A DNA stretch of 64,000 nt from Sulfitobacter sp. JL08 (GTDB lineage: Bacteria; Pseudomonadota; Alphaproteobacteria; Rhodobacterales; Rhodobacteraceae), in assembly GCF_003352045.1 (NCBI RefSeq), contig NZ_CP025815.1, forward strand, positions 2,790,001-2,854,000. Reading direction: 5' to 3'. A model generated the notes under the pieces. The model was not told where the DNA came from. It was given only the letters and a program-made list of their open reading frames with translations, and did no database searches. Of this stretch, positions 54,747-63,691 are shown piece after piece. The translations under genes and the position numbers were made by a program. Every line of letters starts with the position of its first letter. Positions within the stretch are counted from its first letter, which is position 1.

Positions 54747-55198
54747 CGCTTGCCACCCTCACGCAGTCCGAAGAACCTTGGCCCGTTCCGGTTGGTGCCG
54801 GTCATCCCCCGAGCGACGGCGGACAACGATGAATAGCTCTGGCCATTCCAGGTAACGCCGCCGTTTTCGGTTATCTGAACCTCATGAGTGGTTCCGCCCC
54901 AGTCCTTCAGAATGCGTGTCCCCTCGCCAATCATTCGTGGCACGGCGCCATTGGGGTTTTTCGGGGAGCGAGAGTAAGTCCGGGCCCGAATGGCCCGGTT
55001 CCACGCTCGGCGCGTCCCGGCCGTTTCACCACCAGAGAGAGCAACCTGCACATCCCAAGCCAGCGCCAGCCGCATCAGACGTGCTGTCAAGGTTCTAGGT
55101 GGTTCTGAGCCCCTAGTCTCAGCCCAAAACTGTCGGAGCGTGGCCGCGTTAGCTTCTTCCAACCACTGAAGTCTGATGCTTGCCTCCCTGGAACTCAT
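54743..55198 (-). CDS. DUF2924-family protein
   Basis: A 151-aa protein with ARTYSRSPKNPNGAVPRMIGEGTRILKDWGG (in parts) and the C-terminal YSSLSAVARGMTGTNRNGPRFFGL, the conserved end of DUF2924. The last 60 residues resemble a small DNA-associated fold in which TRNxxGxxFFGL is invariant. It overlaps the recombinase start and the DUF3489 stop by 4 bp each, giving one operon. The trio recurs in alphaproteobacterial mobile elements; a role as accessory to the recombinase is inferred. Confidence 0.85.
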   Translation of the reverse strand: MSSREASIRLQWLEEANAATLRQFWAETRGSEPPRTLTARLMRLALAWDVQVALSGGETAGTRRAWNRAIRARTYSRSPKNPNGAVPRMIGEGTRILKDWGGTTHEVQITENGGVTWNGQSYSSLSAVARGMTGTNRNGPRFFGLREGGKR

Positions 55199-55464
55199 CT
55201 ATTTCCTCCGGACGCAATGCGGTAGCGGGCCACTTTGCCCGACCGGTCAAGTTCGATCGCCACGCCCGCCGATCTCAACCGCGAGATCGTCGCCCGAATT
55301 GTATGCGGTTGCCAATCCAGTCGCCTTTGAAGCTGAGCCACCGTCGCCCCGGAACGGCGCGATAGCAGTTTACACAGTTCTCCAGACTTGGTCCTGCCCG
55401 CGGGTTTGAATGGCCTTGGTTTGGCATGGTCGGTCTCAGGGGGCTGGGATTGTTGTTCGGTCAT
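55195..55464 (-). CDS. DUF3489-family winged-helix-like protein
   Basis: An 89-aa protein. After a proline-rich N-terminal stretch comes LCKLLSRRSGATVAQLQRRL, DWQPHTIRATISRLRSAG, and a basic beta-wing VAIELDRSGKVARYRI, which together look like a small winged-helix DNA-binding domain, as described for DUF3489. The ATG at 55464 lies well placed behind AGAGGAG. It is the first gene of the DUF3489-DUF2924-recombinase operon and may be its regulator or directionality factor. Confidence 0.82.
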   Translation of the reverse strand: MTEQQSQPPETDHAKPRPFKPAGRTKSGELCKLLSRRSGATVAQLQRRLDWQPHTIRATISRLRSAGVAIELDRSGKVARYRIASGGNR

Positions 55465-55657
55465 TGTCATCTCCTCTTGGAAGCAGGGCTTTCTCGCGCC
55501 CTGTACTGACCAAAGCCCGGCGATCCGGGCGGGAGACTCAATTCGTTCAACGTCGTTAGTGACGCTCGCCTTGGCTCGGAAGTCCAGTGGAAGAGTGACA
55601 ATCATGCGGACCTTAAAGGTCATCAAAGGCGGGCGGCGGCTGCCGCCCGCCTAATGA

Positions 55658-56290
55658 TTATATGTCGATCTTTTCAGCGATACTCAGTGCGTCTTCCAAC
55701 TCTACGCCCAAGTATCGAACTGTGCTGTCCACCTTGGTGTGGCCGAGTAAAAGCTGCACCGCGCGAAGATTGCCGGTTTTCCGGTAGATCAGCGCTGCCT
55801 TGGTGCGCCGTAGCGAGTGCGTGCCATAACCGCTCGGATCAAGACCAATTGCGGACACCCAATCACGGACCAGCCGCGCATATTGCCGGGTCGATACATG
55901 CGGCCTGTCGTGGAAGCGGCTGGGAAACAAGAACGTGCATCCCAGCATCTCCGGGCGACACACCCAATTCCAAATAGAATCGCGGGTGTTCTCGGAAACC
56001 TCAAACTGGACGGGTCGCTGAGTCTTGCTCTGGATCACTGTCACGCGCTCACGAACCCGGTCACCAACAACAAGATCGGTGACTTTGAGACGGACGAGGT
56101 CACAACCGCGCAACTTGCTATCGATCGCCAGATTGAACAGTGCCAAATCCCTGAGATTCCCCGCGAGTTCCAGCCGGGCGCGGATGGCCCAGACCTGCTT
56201 GGCAAGAAGCGGGCGTTTCTGACCGATCAGGCGCCCCTTATTCCACGGCGTGCGTTGCGGTTTGATGGCGGGAAGTTGAATATTGGACAT
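55658..56290 (-). CDS. Tyrosine recombinase/integrase
   Basis: A 210-aa tyrosine recombinase lacking a large N-terminal arm domain. The catalytic residues are all visible: Arg in DSKLRGCDLVRLKV, HxxR in GTHSLRRTKAALIY, His in LLLGHTKVDST, and the Tyr nucleophile in VRYLGVELEDA. The product should be active. It is separated by about 190 bp from the DUF3489 operon on the same strand, so two recombinase classes sit together near tRNA-Tyr. The start ATG at 56290 (MSNIQLPAIKPQRTPW) follows a short purine stretch. Confidence 0.9.
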   Translation of the reverse strand: MSNIQLPAIKPQRTPWNKGRLIGQKRPLLAKQVWAIRARLELAGNLRDLALFNLAIDSKLRGCDLVRLKVTDLVVGDRVRERVTVIQSKTQRPVQFEVSENTRDSIWNWVCRPEMLGCTFLFPSRFHDRPHVSTRQYARLVRDWVSAIGLDPSGYGTHSLRRTKAALIYRKTGNLRAVQLLLGHTKVDSTVRYLGVELEDALSIAEKIDI

Positions 56291-56470
56291 TGATCGTCCT
56301 CCATCCGACCCTCCCGCTCCAAGCATCGACACCACGTCAACCGACCGACTCTACCAATTGATCGAACGGCCAGTCCCATCAGCACACCAGACCTTCGTGG
56401 CACAAGCGGCGATCGGCAGCAATGAGCCCATTTTGCCCAATGCTGTACGGCATGTGAATGGCTGCTATCG

Positions 56471-57019
56471 CTACGTTTCGGGTAAGGCCTCGCCAGTGAT
56501 GTAGGTATAAGAGCCACGGACCAGTTGCAGCACCACGTCCAATTCGGTTTCATTGATTGGGGTATAGATCATCACGAACCCCTCCCAACCCGCGCGCTGG
56601 TCGGCCCAAGGATGTGCCACGGCCCAACCGGCGTCTATCGCGGCCCGTGCTGTGTCCGGGTGCAGCGAGGCGTGTAGGCTACCATCAGGGTGAAGGTGTG
56701 CAAACTCGCGCCCGCCAACGATCGCCTGAGGTTTTGCGATCTGGACGTCGCTCGTCAGCTGAAACCCGACCGCGCCGGGGAGTGATACGCGGGTCGCCCC
56801 AAGAACAACGCCGGGAAATTCAGCGACTTGACGCAGCATTTCTGCCGACAACTCAGGGACCGGCGACACGCCGATCTGCACGTGCGGCACGCCGTTCGTC
56901 GTATCCGGGCGCGCGCCATCCCGCATCGGGAAAGTCACGTTCTGAGCGGACACGGGCGCTGCTGCAGTAAGCAGCGATACTGCGGCCGAGATCAGAAGCA
57001 GGTTTGACAGTCTTGGCAT
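56471..57019 (-). CDS. Exported luciferase-domain (DUF5519-type) protein
   Basis: A 182-aa protein with signal peptide (MPRLSNLLLISAAVSLLTAA) and a C-terminal luciferase-type domain: EFAHLHPDGSLHASLHPDTA, AIDAGWAVAHPWAD, GWEGFVMIYTPINETELDVV. The name comes from fungal luciferase relatives; bacterial members have unknown function. It begins 43 bp downstream of the SnoaL-like gene and probably forms an operon with it. Confidence 0.75.
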   Translation of the reverse strand: MPRLSNLLLISAAVSLLTAAAPVSAQNVTFPMRDGARPDTTNGVPHVQIGVSPVPELSAEMLRQVAEFPGVVLGATRVSLPGAVGFQLTSDVQIAKPQAIVGGREFAHLHPDGSLHASLHPDTARAAIDAGWAVAHPWADQRAGWEGFVMIYTPINETELDVVLQLVRGSYTYITGEALPET

Positions 57020-57062
57020 CTCGATATCCTTATGGTCCCGGCCGCAGCGTAGATCGGCTGGC

Positions 57063-57557
57063 TTATGCGGCGTGAAACGCCTGGCTTACGGCATAGCTGT
57101 CCTCGAACCAGTTCCACAGCACGACCTGACCATCGCGCACCTTGGCGCGCAGAGCAAAGGTGAACTCGTCGGTTTCCGCGCCAGAGGCCGTCAGCCGCAA
57201 TCTCATCCGACCGAATACGGCCACGGTGTCGCCGGAGGCGAAGGCGTCCTGATTTTCCCATCGGGTCACCTGAACATTCTGCGAGGAGGTGCCGAGGAAG
57301 CCAAAGATCGTCTCCTTACCTTGCCATGTTCCGATCCATGGCAGGTCGGGATCGCCTTCGTTTTGCCAAACCATGTCGTTGGCCATAAGCGCGCCCATGC
57401 GGTCCATGTCACCGCCCCCCATGGTCTCCATGAAGGCCATAACTGTATCGAGCGAGGCTTGGGTTTCATCGTCGGTGGCTTGCGCGATAGCCGAGCCCGC
57501 AAGGGCAATCCCCGTTGAAGCGGCTGCGGATGCCGCCAGAAGCTGTCTTCTATGCAT
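57063..57557 (-). CDS. Exported SnoaL/NTF2-like protein
   Basis: A 164-aa protein. A twin-arginine-like N terminus MHRRQLLAASAAASTGIALA precedes an NTF2 fold: VMAFMETMGGGDMDRMGALM, MVWQNEGDPDLPWIGTWQGKE and VRDGQVVLWNWFEDSYAVSQAF. RR plus the hydrophobic stretch suggest Tat or Sec export. Possible roles are a small-molecule isomerase/cyclase or a stress protein. It stands between another SnoaL-like gene and the luciferase-domain gene. Confidence 0.8.
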   Translation of the reverse strand: MHRRQLLAASAAASTGIALAGSAIAQATDDETQASLDTVMAFMETMGGGDMDRMGALMANDMVWQNEGDPDLPWIGTWQGKETIFGFLGTSSQNVQVTRWENQDAFASGDTVAVFGRMRLRLTASGAETDEFTFALRAKVRDGQVVLWNWFEDSYAVSQAFHAA

Positions 57558-57581
57558 TTTGGTACTCCGATTGTTCGGCGA

Positions 57582-58061
57582 TTACTGACCTCGCAGCTGT
57601 TGCAGGGCGCCGGCCCAATCCTCGACGTGGTAGGTGCGGACAATCACGCCGTCGTCCAACTCGTGGATGTCGATCGTCAGGATATCAAAGCTGCGCCCTC
57701 CGCCATCGACACCGAAGAACGGGCCTGTCGGCGTTCCCGTCGCACGGCTGCGCACGGTTACGAAATCACCATCCTGATGCATCGCCTGCACGGACCAGTC
57801 GAGATCAGGGATGAGCTGGCTGAAGAACCCCATCTGGCCGACGAAGGCGTCTCGGCTCTTGTTCTCGCCGGAGTAGTCGCCGACGCTCTCCCAGGTCTCG
57901 GACGTCGCGCCAAGGAATGTCGCGACATGCGTTTCCGAACCGGGATTGCTGAGCAGGTCGTAGAAGGTTTGCACGGTCGCCTTGTCGTCGGCGGCGGCGC
58001 TGGTTGCGATGGCTGTCAGCCCAAGCGCGGCTACTGCAAGAGTTGTTCGGAATGCGTTCAT
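57582..58061 (-). CDS. Exported SnoaL-like ester-cyclase-type protein
   Basis: A 159-aa protein with signal peptide (MNAFRTTLAVAALGLTAIAT) and an NTF2/SnoaL fold: VQTFYDLLSNPGSE, AFVGQMGFFSQLIPDLDWSV, VRSRATGTPTGPFFGVDGGG and HELDDGVIVRTYHVEDW. It resembles ester cyclases. The ATG at 58061 follows AAGGAG. It is the first gene of the three-gene operon and diverges from the LysR gene over a 130-bp gap, the typical target arrangement of LysR regulators. Confidence 0.82.
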   Translation of the reverse strand: MNAFRTTLAVAALGLTAIATSAAADDKATVQTFYDLLSNPGSETHVATFLGATSETWESVGDYSGENKSRDAFVGQMGFFSQLIPDLDWSVQAMHQDGDFVTVRSRATGTPTGPFFGVDGGGRSFDILTIDIHELDDGVIVRTYHVEDWAGALQQLRGQ

Positions 58062-58191
58062 GGATGTGTCTCCTTGGTCGGTCAATGACGGTGCCGCGCG
58101 GGGGTGCGGGCCTCCTGCCACCAAGATGGACAAATCCGGATATCAGCATAAGATAGAATAGATAAGTTTAACTGTTCGGATTTTTGATAGT

Positions 58192-59076
58192 ATGATCGAC
58201 CGATTGCGCCAGATGGCAATCTTTGCCAAGACGATTGACCATGGATCATTCCGTGGGGCTGCACGGGAGCTACGGCTGTCGCCCTCGGTGGTCAGTCACC
58301 ATATCTCGCAGCTTGAAGACAGCCTTGGCGTCGCGCTGATCTATCGCTCGACCCGAAAGCTGACGCTGACGCGCGAGGGCCACAGGCTTCTGGCTGCAGC
58401 GCACAAGATGCTGGAGGCCGTCGAAGGCGAGTTGGTTGATCTGTCGGTGTCCGCAACTGCGCCGAGCGGCGAGCTTCGCGTGACCGTTCCATCCGTCCTC
58501 TCAAAATCACATTTCACAGAGCAGATCGCAGCCTTTTCCAAGGCCCACCCGAGGATCAAACTGTCTTTGGATTTTTCAGACATCCGACGTGACCTGATCG
58601 ATGACGGCTTTGATATCGCGATCCGAATGGGCCCCAAGGCGAAAACCACCGCCACCTCACGCAAACTGTTTTGGGTCGAGCGCAGATTGATCGCCTCCGT
58701 CGACTACCTCGCATCGCGCTCGGCTCCGGATCATCCCGATGACATTGCCAACTGGGATTGGCTGGCCCTGACACCGGCTCAGAACGTCCCTGTGGCGTTC
58801 ACCAAGGCGGGCGGCACGCAAGCAACGATCAAGCCCGACGCACGTGTCTTTGCCAACGATGCGCAAGCGCTCTATCAGCTGGCGCGTGCGGGTGCAGGGC
58901 TTGCCATCGTTCCGGATTTCCTGGCGCACGAAGACGTGGGGCGCGGGGCGATTGAATATGTTCTTCCCCACTGGAAGTTGCAGACGATCATCGTTTTCGC
59001 GGTCTGGCCCAGCAATGCGCCGAAACATGGTCTTATTCATCTGGCCTTGAATGCTTTGGGCCAGACCCAGTCCTGA
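58192..59076 (+). CDS. LysR-family transcriptional regulator
   Basis: A 294-aa regulator with an N-terminal winged HTH (LRQMAIFAKTIDHGSFRGAARELRLSPSVVSHHISQLEDSLG, in parts; residues 4-62) and a periplasmic-binding-protein-like effector domain (about 90-290). It belongs to the CrgA/YafC-like subgroup with the PSV(L) segment and FDIAIRMG. It probably controls the divergent SnoaL/luciferase-domain operon, whose promoter faces it. Confidence 0.92.
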   Translation: MIDRLRQMAIFAKTIDHGSFRGAARELRLSPSVVSHHISQLEDSLGVALIYRSTRKLTLTREGHRLLAAAHKMLEAVEGELVDLSVSATAPSGELRVTVPSVLSKSHFTEQIAAFSKAHPRIKLSLDFSDIRRDLIDDGFDIAIRMGPKAKTTATSRKLFWVERRLIASVDYLASRSAPDHPDDIANWDWLALTPAQNVPVAFTKAGGTQATIKPDARVFANDAQALYQLARAGAGLAIVPDFLAHEDVGRGAIEYVLPHWKLQTIIVFAVWPSNAPKHGLIHLALNALGQTQS

Positions 59077-59094
59077 AGCAGACCTTTGGGTAGC

Positions 59095-59185
59095 TGGTGC
59101 GAGCGGCGGTATTGTCCCGCTCAACGGACCTTGGTGACGTCTGCAGTTGACGACCGCTTTGCGGGACGAAGCGGACCTTGGCGTA
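59095..59185. repeat. Dispersed TTGTCCCGC/GCGGGAC inverted motif before the cyclase
   Basis: The stretch contains ATTGTCCCGCTCAACGGACC and, inverted, CCGCTTTGCGGGACGAAGCG. Similar TTTGTCCCGCA sequences occur at 39810 and 43720. They look like copies of a short dispersed intergenic repeat. Confidence 0.4.
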
Positions 59186-59223
59186 AAGCCTTTTCAGCAT
59201 TTCTCTGGCCAGCGAAACAATGC

Positions 59224-61074
59224 ATGTCTACCGTAAAAGGGAACCTGCGGTTGATCGGAGACAATGCATTGCAGAACGGGGTGAACACGGCCGAACACGA
59301 CACGATTTCTGCCGCACTGACGCGCGCAAATGCGCGCGAGGTGGCGATGCGCGAGATCCTCTCGGCGATCAGCCGGTACCGCGACGACGTGCAGCCGGTT
59401 CTTGAATGCATCGCGCGCAATGCAGGCGAGCTGTGCGACGCCCCCGATGTCGGCCTGCACCTCGTCAACAAGGCGCGCACCCACACAAGGATCGCCTGCG
59501 TCTGGGGACCGGACAAGGGCGTCTTCCCGGTCGGCACAGAGTTCGAGCTGTCTGGAACAACGGCCATGGCGCGCGCAATTCGCGAGGCGCGGACAACACA
59601 GATTCGCGATTTCTCTAAGGATCCACGCTATCTTGCCCGTGAACCGGGGCCGGTAAAGAAGGTCGAGGAAGAGGGCGTTCTGACTTTCCTTTGCGTGCCC
59701 TTCGTCCAGAACGGCATCGCGATCGGCTGCGTTACCCTGAACCGCTATGAGGTGAAGCCGTTCACCGAGGACGAGATCGCCCTTCTCGAGACCTTCGCTG
59801 CCCAAGCCGTCATTGCGATCGAGAACGTGCGGCAATTCCGCGAGGTGCAGGAACGACTCCGACGAGAACGGGCCTCTGCGAAAGTACTGGAGATTATCAG
59901 CCAAAGTCGGGATAATGACAGACAAGTATTCGATGCAATACTTGAGAATGCCTGCAAGCTCTGCGATGCGCCCTTTGCCGGACTCTACCTCCTCGACGAG
60001 GCCCGCAGCGAAATCACGCTTGTCTCAAGCTTGGGCGCGCGCTCTGAATACCTTAGCGGAGGCACGCGAACCTGGTCGATCGACGATCCTGCATCGGTCG
60101 GAGTGGCCATTCGGGAGGCTCGGGTAGAGCAGGCCTATGATATCCGCGACACAGAGGCTTACCGAAACGGAAATCCCCAGCGTGTCGAGGCCGCCAATAT
60201 CGAAGGCATTCGCACCTTCGTCGCTGTCCCACTGCTGCACGGCGGTGTAGCAATCGGAGCCATTGGTCTTTACCGGCGCGAAGTCGCACCATTCCTTCCT
60301 GAGCAGATCGCACTGGTGGAATCCTTTTCAGCGCAGGCGGTAATAGCCATAGAAAACACCCGGCAATTCAATGCCCTCCAAACGCTCAACGCAGAGCTGG
60401 GTGAGCGTGTTGAGGAGCAGGTCGGCGAGATCGAGCGGATGGGGAAACTCAAACGTTTTTTGCCCTCCGCCGTTGCTAACACAATTGTCTCTTCGGGTTC
60501 CGAGGGATTGCTCAAAAGCCACCGGGCGCTTCTGGGCGTGCTGTTCTGCGACATCCGCGGCTTCACGGCGTTCTGCGAAACCGCCGAACCAGAAGAAACC
60601 ATCGAGGTGCTGCAGATCTATCACGAAGAGATGGGCAAGCTGATCGACGCACATGGCGCGGGTGTCGATCACCGGATGGGCGACGGCATAATGGTTCTCT
60701 TCAATGATCCATTGCCATGTGAAGACCCAGCCGGGGACGCCGTCAAACTGGCGATCGCTATGCGCGCTAGGATGTCCGATTTGTGCCGCGCTTGGAAACG
60801 CATGGGGTACCGTCTGGGCTTTGGTGTCGGTATTTCACTCGGATATGCAACAGTCGGTATGGTCGGGTTCGAAGGGCGCTCCGATTACACAGCCTCAGGC
60901 ACCGCAGTCAACCTCGCGTCGCGGCTATGCGACGAAGCTGAAGATGGTGAGATCCTTCTCAGCACGCGCGCGGCAATCGCGGTTGAAGATGTATTCGCAT
61001 CGGTTTCGGTCGGAGAGGTTTCGCTCAAGGGTATCCGCGAACCAGTTGAGGTTTTCAGATTAGACAGCGCCTAA
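59224..61074 (+). CDS. GAF-GAF-adenylate/guanylate cyclase
   Basis: A 616-aa soluble cyclase. Two GAF domains (about 40-210 and 220-385) are each marked by an AGELCDAPDVGLHLV or CKLCDAPFAGLYLL start and a LETFAAQAVIAIENVRQF or VESFSAQAVIAIENTRQF end, so they are internal repeats. A coiled linker (LNAELGERVEEQVGEIE) leads to the class III domain with metal Asp in LFCDIRGFTAF and RMGDGIMVLF, and AVNLASRLCDEA carrying the Asn and Arg. The usual Lys of KxxGD is Arg/His here (VDHRMGDG), so nucleotide preference is uncertain. The ATG at 59224 is chosen; upstream frame runs through a repeat-like non-coding stretch. Confidence 0.88.
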   Translation: MSTVKGNLRLIGDNALQNGVNTAEHDTISAALTRANAREVAMREILSAISRYRDDVQPVLECIARNAGELCDAPDVGLHLVNKARTHTRIACVWGPDKGVFPVGTEFELSGTTAMARAIREARTTQIRDFSKDPRYLAREPGPVKKVEEEGVLTFLCVPFVQNGIAIGCVTLNRYEVKPFTEDEIALLETFAAQAVIAIENVRQFREVQERLRRERASAKVLEIISQSRDNDRQVFDAILENACKLCDAPFAGLYLLDEARSEITLVSSLGARSEYLSGGTRTWSIDDPASVGVAIREARVEQAYDIRDTEAYRNGNPQRVEAANIEGIRTFVAVPLLHGGVAIGAIGLYRREVAPFLPEQIALVESFSAQAVIAIENTRQFNALQTLNAELGERVEEQVGEIERMGKLKRFLPSAVANTIVSSGSEGLLKSHRALLGVLFCDIRGFTAFCETAEPEETIEVLQIYHEEMGKLIDAHGAGVDHRMGDGIMVLFNDPLPCEDPAGDAVKLAIAMRARMSDLCRAWKRMGYRLGFGVGISLGYATVGMVGFEGRSDYTASGTAVNLASRLCDEAEDGEILLSTRAAIAVEDVFASVSVGEVSLKGIREPVEVFRLDSA

Positions 61075-61365
61075 GAACGGGCCCAAAGGCTGATTCAACG
61101 GCTGCTTCGGGCTGATTGTGTTGAAAAACTCGAAAAATCCGCACTTTCATTTTTCTGCCAATATCCGTTGCATCGGAAAAGCTGGCCCTAGTTGCACGGA
61201 GGGGGCTGTTAGAGCTGCACACACCTAAGCCCTGTTCCGCCAAAGGCCTCCACTCTTTCAAGGCCGTGGCGCAATCACCGCTTTGGTAAGCCTCATAGCC
61301 CTTGTCGAAATCCTGCGCCCAAGGCGCTCCACGACCTCTGCCAACGCGCGTAGCTCCGCTACGCG
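61075..61365. other. Non-coding region with possible IS end
   Basis: Nothing coding is convincing. GATTGTGTTGAAAAACTCG near 61114 resembles the terminal sequence of several IS families (TGTTGAAAAACTC) and may be a stranded IS end; the matching second end is not seen. Confidence 0.35.
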
Positions 61366-61560
61366 ATGAACGCCAATCTGATCTTCAAATGGTTGAAGGA
61401 CCCGCGCTTTGCTCCGGAGGTAGTCGATGCGGAAGCCGAACCTGCGTTTTTGCCGATCGAGATTTCTCCGGCTGTGTCACACCGAGAACCGGAGCAGCCA
61501 TCAGGTCTCACCACCCCTGGCGGTCGGATCGACAATCGCCACTGCTGGGACAACACTAAA
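61366..61560 (+). pseudogene. IS66-family accessory gene (OrfA/TnpA) remnant
   Basis: MNANLIFKWLKDPRFAP followed by AEPAFLPIEIS matches the middle and end of IS66-type TnpA. The N-terminal HTH part is missing and the C-terminal GGRIDN region ends in unrelated sequence overlapping the antiporter stop. It is non-functional. Confidence 0.7.
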
Positions 61561-61570
61561 CGCGTTGCGG

Positions 61571-62824
61571 TCAATCATTGGGCAACTCCGGCGCGCGCCC
61601 AACTCGTTCTGCGAGGCGTGTTACGGTAAGTCCCTGCACGATGATTGAGAAGATCACGACAATATACGTGACCGTCAGGATGAGTGGTTTCCACTCGCTA
61701 TCGGGTAAAGACAGAGCCAAAGCGACCGAAATACCGCCCTTCAAGCCACCCCACGTCATGATCGGGATAACGCCCCTACTGAATGTGCGAAAGGGCTTCA
61801 GGATCAGCACTGGGACGGCAACAGCGGCAAGCCGCGCGACAAGTGCAAGCCCAATGGCCATGAAACCCGCGATGAGGAAGTCCACTTCAAACGCTATCGC
61901 AAAGACCTCAAACCCAATCATTAGAAACAACACAGCGTTCAGGATTTCGTCAACCAACTTCCAGAAGGCTTCAACGTATTGGCGGGTTTCTTGAGACATG
62001 CCGTGTTTGGAGCCGATGTCGCCTATCAGAAGTCCCGCGCAGACTGCCATGATCGGTGCAGAGACATGCAACCATACAGCCAACTCGTAGCCTCCAAAGG
62101 CAAGGCCGAGAGTGATCAGCACTTCCAAGGAATAATCATCGATCTGCCTCATAACCCGAAAGGTCAGCCAACCGAGGACCAAACCCAGGATAGCCCCGCC
62201 CAACGCTTCTTGAATAAACAACACCCCGGCGTCGGCGAGGTTTGCGCCGTGGCCGCCCCCAGTCGGAAAGGCAAATCCAACAAGCACCAAAAAGACGACA
62301 TAGCCAACACCGTCGTTAAAAAGGCTTTCTCCAGCTATTTTGGTTTCAAGCGACTTCGGCAGATCGGCTTCCCTGAGCACACCAAGCACCGCAACAGGAT
62401 CTGTCGGCGAAATCAGTGCGCCAAAAACAAGTGCCACTATTAAGGGCATACCCGTGATCCAACTAAAGCCGACACCAACAATAGCGGTTGAAACCCCCAC
62501 GCCGATAGTCGCCATCAGAAAAATGACGAGCCAGGCTTTTCGCAAATCAGATAATTTGACATGTAGAGCACCGGCGAACAGCAAAAGCCCCAGCATGCCT
62601 TCCAGAAGCGCCTCAGAGAATTCCAGTTCGAGTACCTGAGCGCGGATTTGTTCCTCGACTGTCAGAATCGGAAAGAGCGCATCCGTTGCAATAACTGCGA
62701 AAGACGTGGCAAGCGCTACGACAAGGATCCCAATCGCTGACGGCAACCTGAGGAAGAGGTAGTTTATTGCTCCGAAGGCTCCGGCCAGCACGATAAGTAG
62801 TGATGCGATCTGAAGAATTGACAT
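61571..62824 (-). CDS. CPA1-family Na+/H+ antiporter
   Basis: A 417-aa membrane protein with about 12 spans. CPA1 signatures are LLLFAGALHVKLSDLRK, GALISPTDPVAVLGVLRE (unwound helix 4), AGESLFNDGVGYVVFLV (ion-binding ND) and the late Arg region MTWGGLKGGISVALALSLP. It exchanges Na+ or K+ for H+, useful in a marine cell. The start at 62824 (MSILQIASLLIVLAGAFG) is preferred over a longer frame. It is 52 bp from YaeQ and likely co-transcribed with it. Confidence 0.92.
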   Translation of the reverse strand: MSILQIASLLIVLAGAFGAINYLFLRLPSAIGILVVALATSFAVIATDALFPILTVEEQIRAQVLELEFSEALLEGMLGLLLFAGALHVKLSDLRKAWLVIFLMATIGVGVSTAIVGVGFSWITGMPLIVALVFGALISPTDPVAVLGVLREADLPKSLETKIAGESLFNDGVGYVVFLVLVGFAFPTGGGHGANLADAGVLFIQEALGGAILGLVLGWLTFRVMRQIDDYSLEVLITLGLAFGGYELAVWLHVSAPIMAVCAGLLIGDIGSKHGMSQETRQYVEAFWKLVDEILNAVLFLMIGFEVFAIAFEVDFLIAGFMAIGLALVARLAAVAVPVLILKPFRTFSRGVIPIMTWGGLKGGISVALALSLPDSEWKPLILTVTYIVVIFSIIVQGLTVTRLAERVGRAPELPND

Positions 62825-62876
62825 GGCGGTCCCGTCCAGTCTGAGAAAACTGATAAACGCATAATCAGTTGGTCGG

Positions 62877-63428
62877 CTAGCAATTATGATTATTTTTCCA
62901 TTTGACCGGAGTAACGTAAACGATGTCACCATCGACACTGACCATTACTTCGCCGTCCTGAATATTTACCTGCAGCTTCATCGCGCGACTTGCCAGTTTT
63001 GCCAGTTCGCTGGTGTTCTTCTCGGAGAGATTCACGACCTGAAGATTATCAAACCGGGTGGTGCTGTTTTTGATCTTCTCCCACCACATATCAGCCGTCC
63101 TGCCCCCGTATGAATAGATAATCACCTTGCCCGCTTTGCCACATGATTGGCGGACAACCTTCTCGCTCGGAAGGCCTAACGCCACCCATAACTCCAGCTC
63201 GCCACTCAGGCTTTTCTGCCAAATGTCCGGTTCATCATCCGTTGAAAGGCCCTTCGTCATTTCTAATTGCTCATGGGCATTCAGTGCAAAAGCAAGAATA
63301 CGCAGCATTAACCGCTCATCAGTCTCGGAAGGATGTTTGGCAACGGTCAGTTTATGGGTCTCATAATAGTGACGATCCATATCAGAAACGGAGAGTTCAA
63401 CTTTATAGATGGTGGCTTTTTGCGCCAT
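62877..63428 (-). CDS. YaeQ-family protein
   Basis: A 183-aa protein with full YaeQ features: TIYKVELSVSDMDRHYYETHKLTVAKHPSETDERLMLRIL (in parts), DDEPDIWQKSLSGELELWVALG, VVRQSCGKAGKVIIYSYG and WWEKIKNS. The fold is PD-(D/E)XK nuclease-like; function is unproven. Length equals the family norm. Confidence 0.93.
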   Translation of the reverse strand: MAQKATIYKVELSVSDMDRHYYETHKLTVAKHPSETDERLMLRILAFALNAHEQLEMTKGLSTDDEPDIWQKSLSGELELWVALGLPSEKVVRQSCGKAGKVIIYSYGGRTADMWWEKIKNSTTRFDNLQVVNLSEKNTSELAKLASRAMKLQVNIQDGEVMVSVDGDIVYVTPVKWKNNHNC

Positions 63429-63691
63429 GATTTGTCCTGAAATAGAAAAGATAGAGATGCCTAATGCTTCTGGTGGCTTTATGAAAGCAGATAAAAAAAG
63501 CCTTGGGAACTCCCGCTCGAAGCCAACGTTCGCTACATCACAGAAACTCGGCTACATAAGCTCGAAAAGCCCTCTTTCCCGCCATTCATGACTTTTGGGC
63601 TTCATCGGTCCAGAGCCCATGACTTTTGGACTCTCCAACCGCGGCACATGGATATAGTAGGGAACTCAGTTTAACATTCGTACTCGCGGCA

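Noticed and set aside
61055-61261. 68-codon minus-strand ORF after the GAF cyclase as a transposase C terminus
   Set aside because: Only a TGTTGAAAAACTC-like end suggests an IS; the translated frame itself cannot be matched to a transposase by eye.
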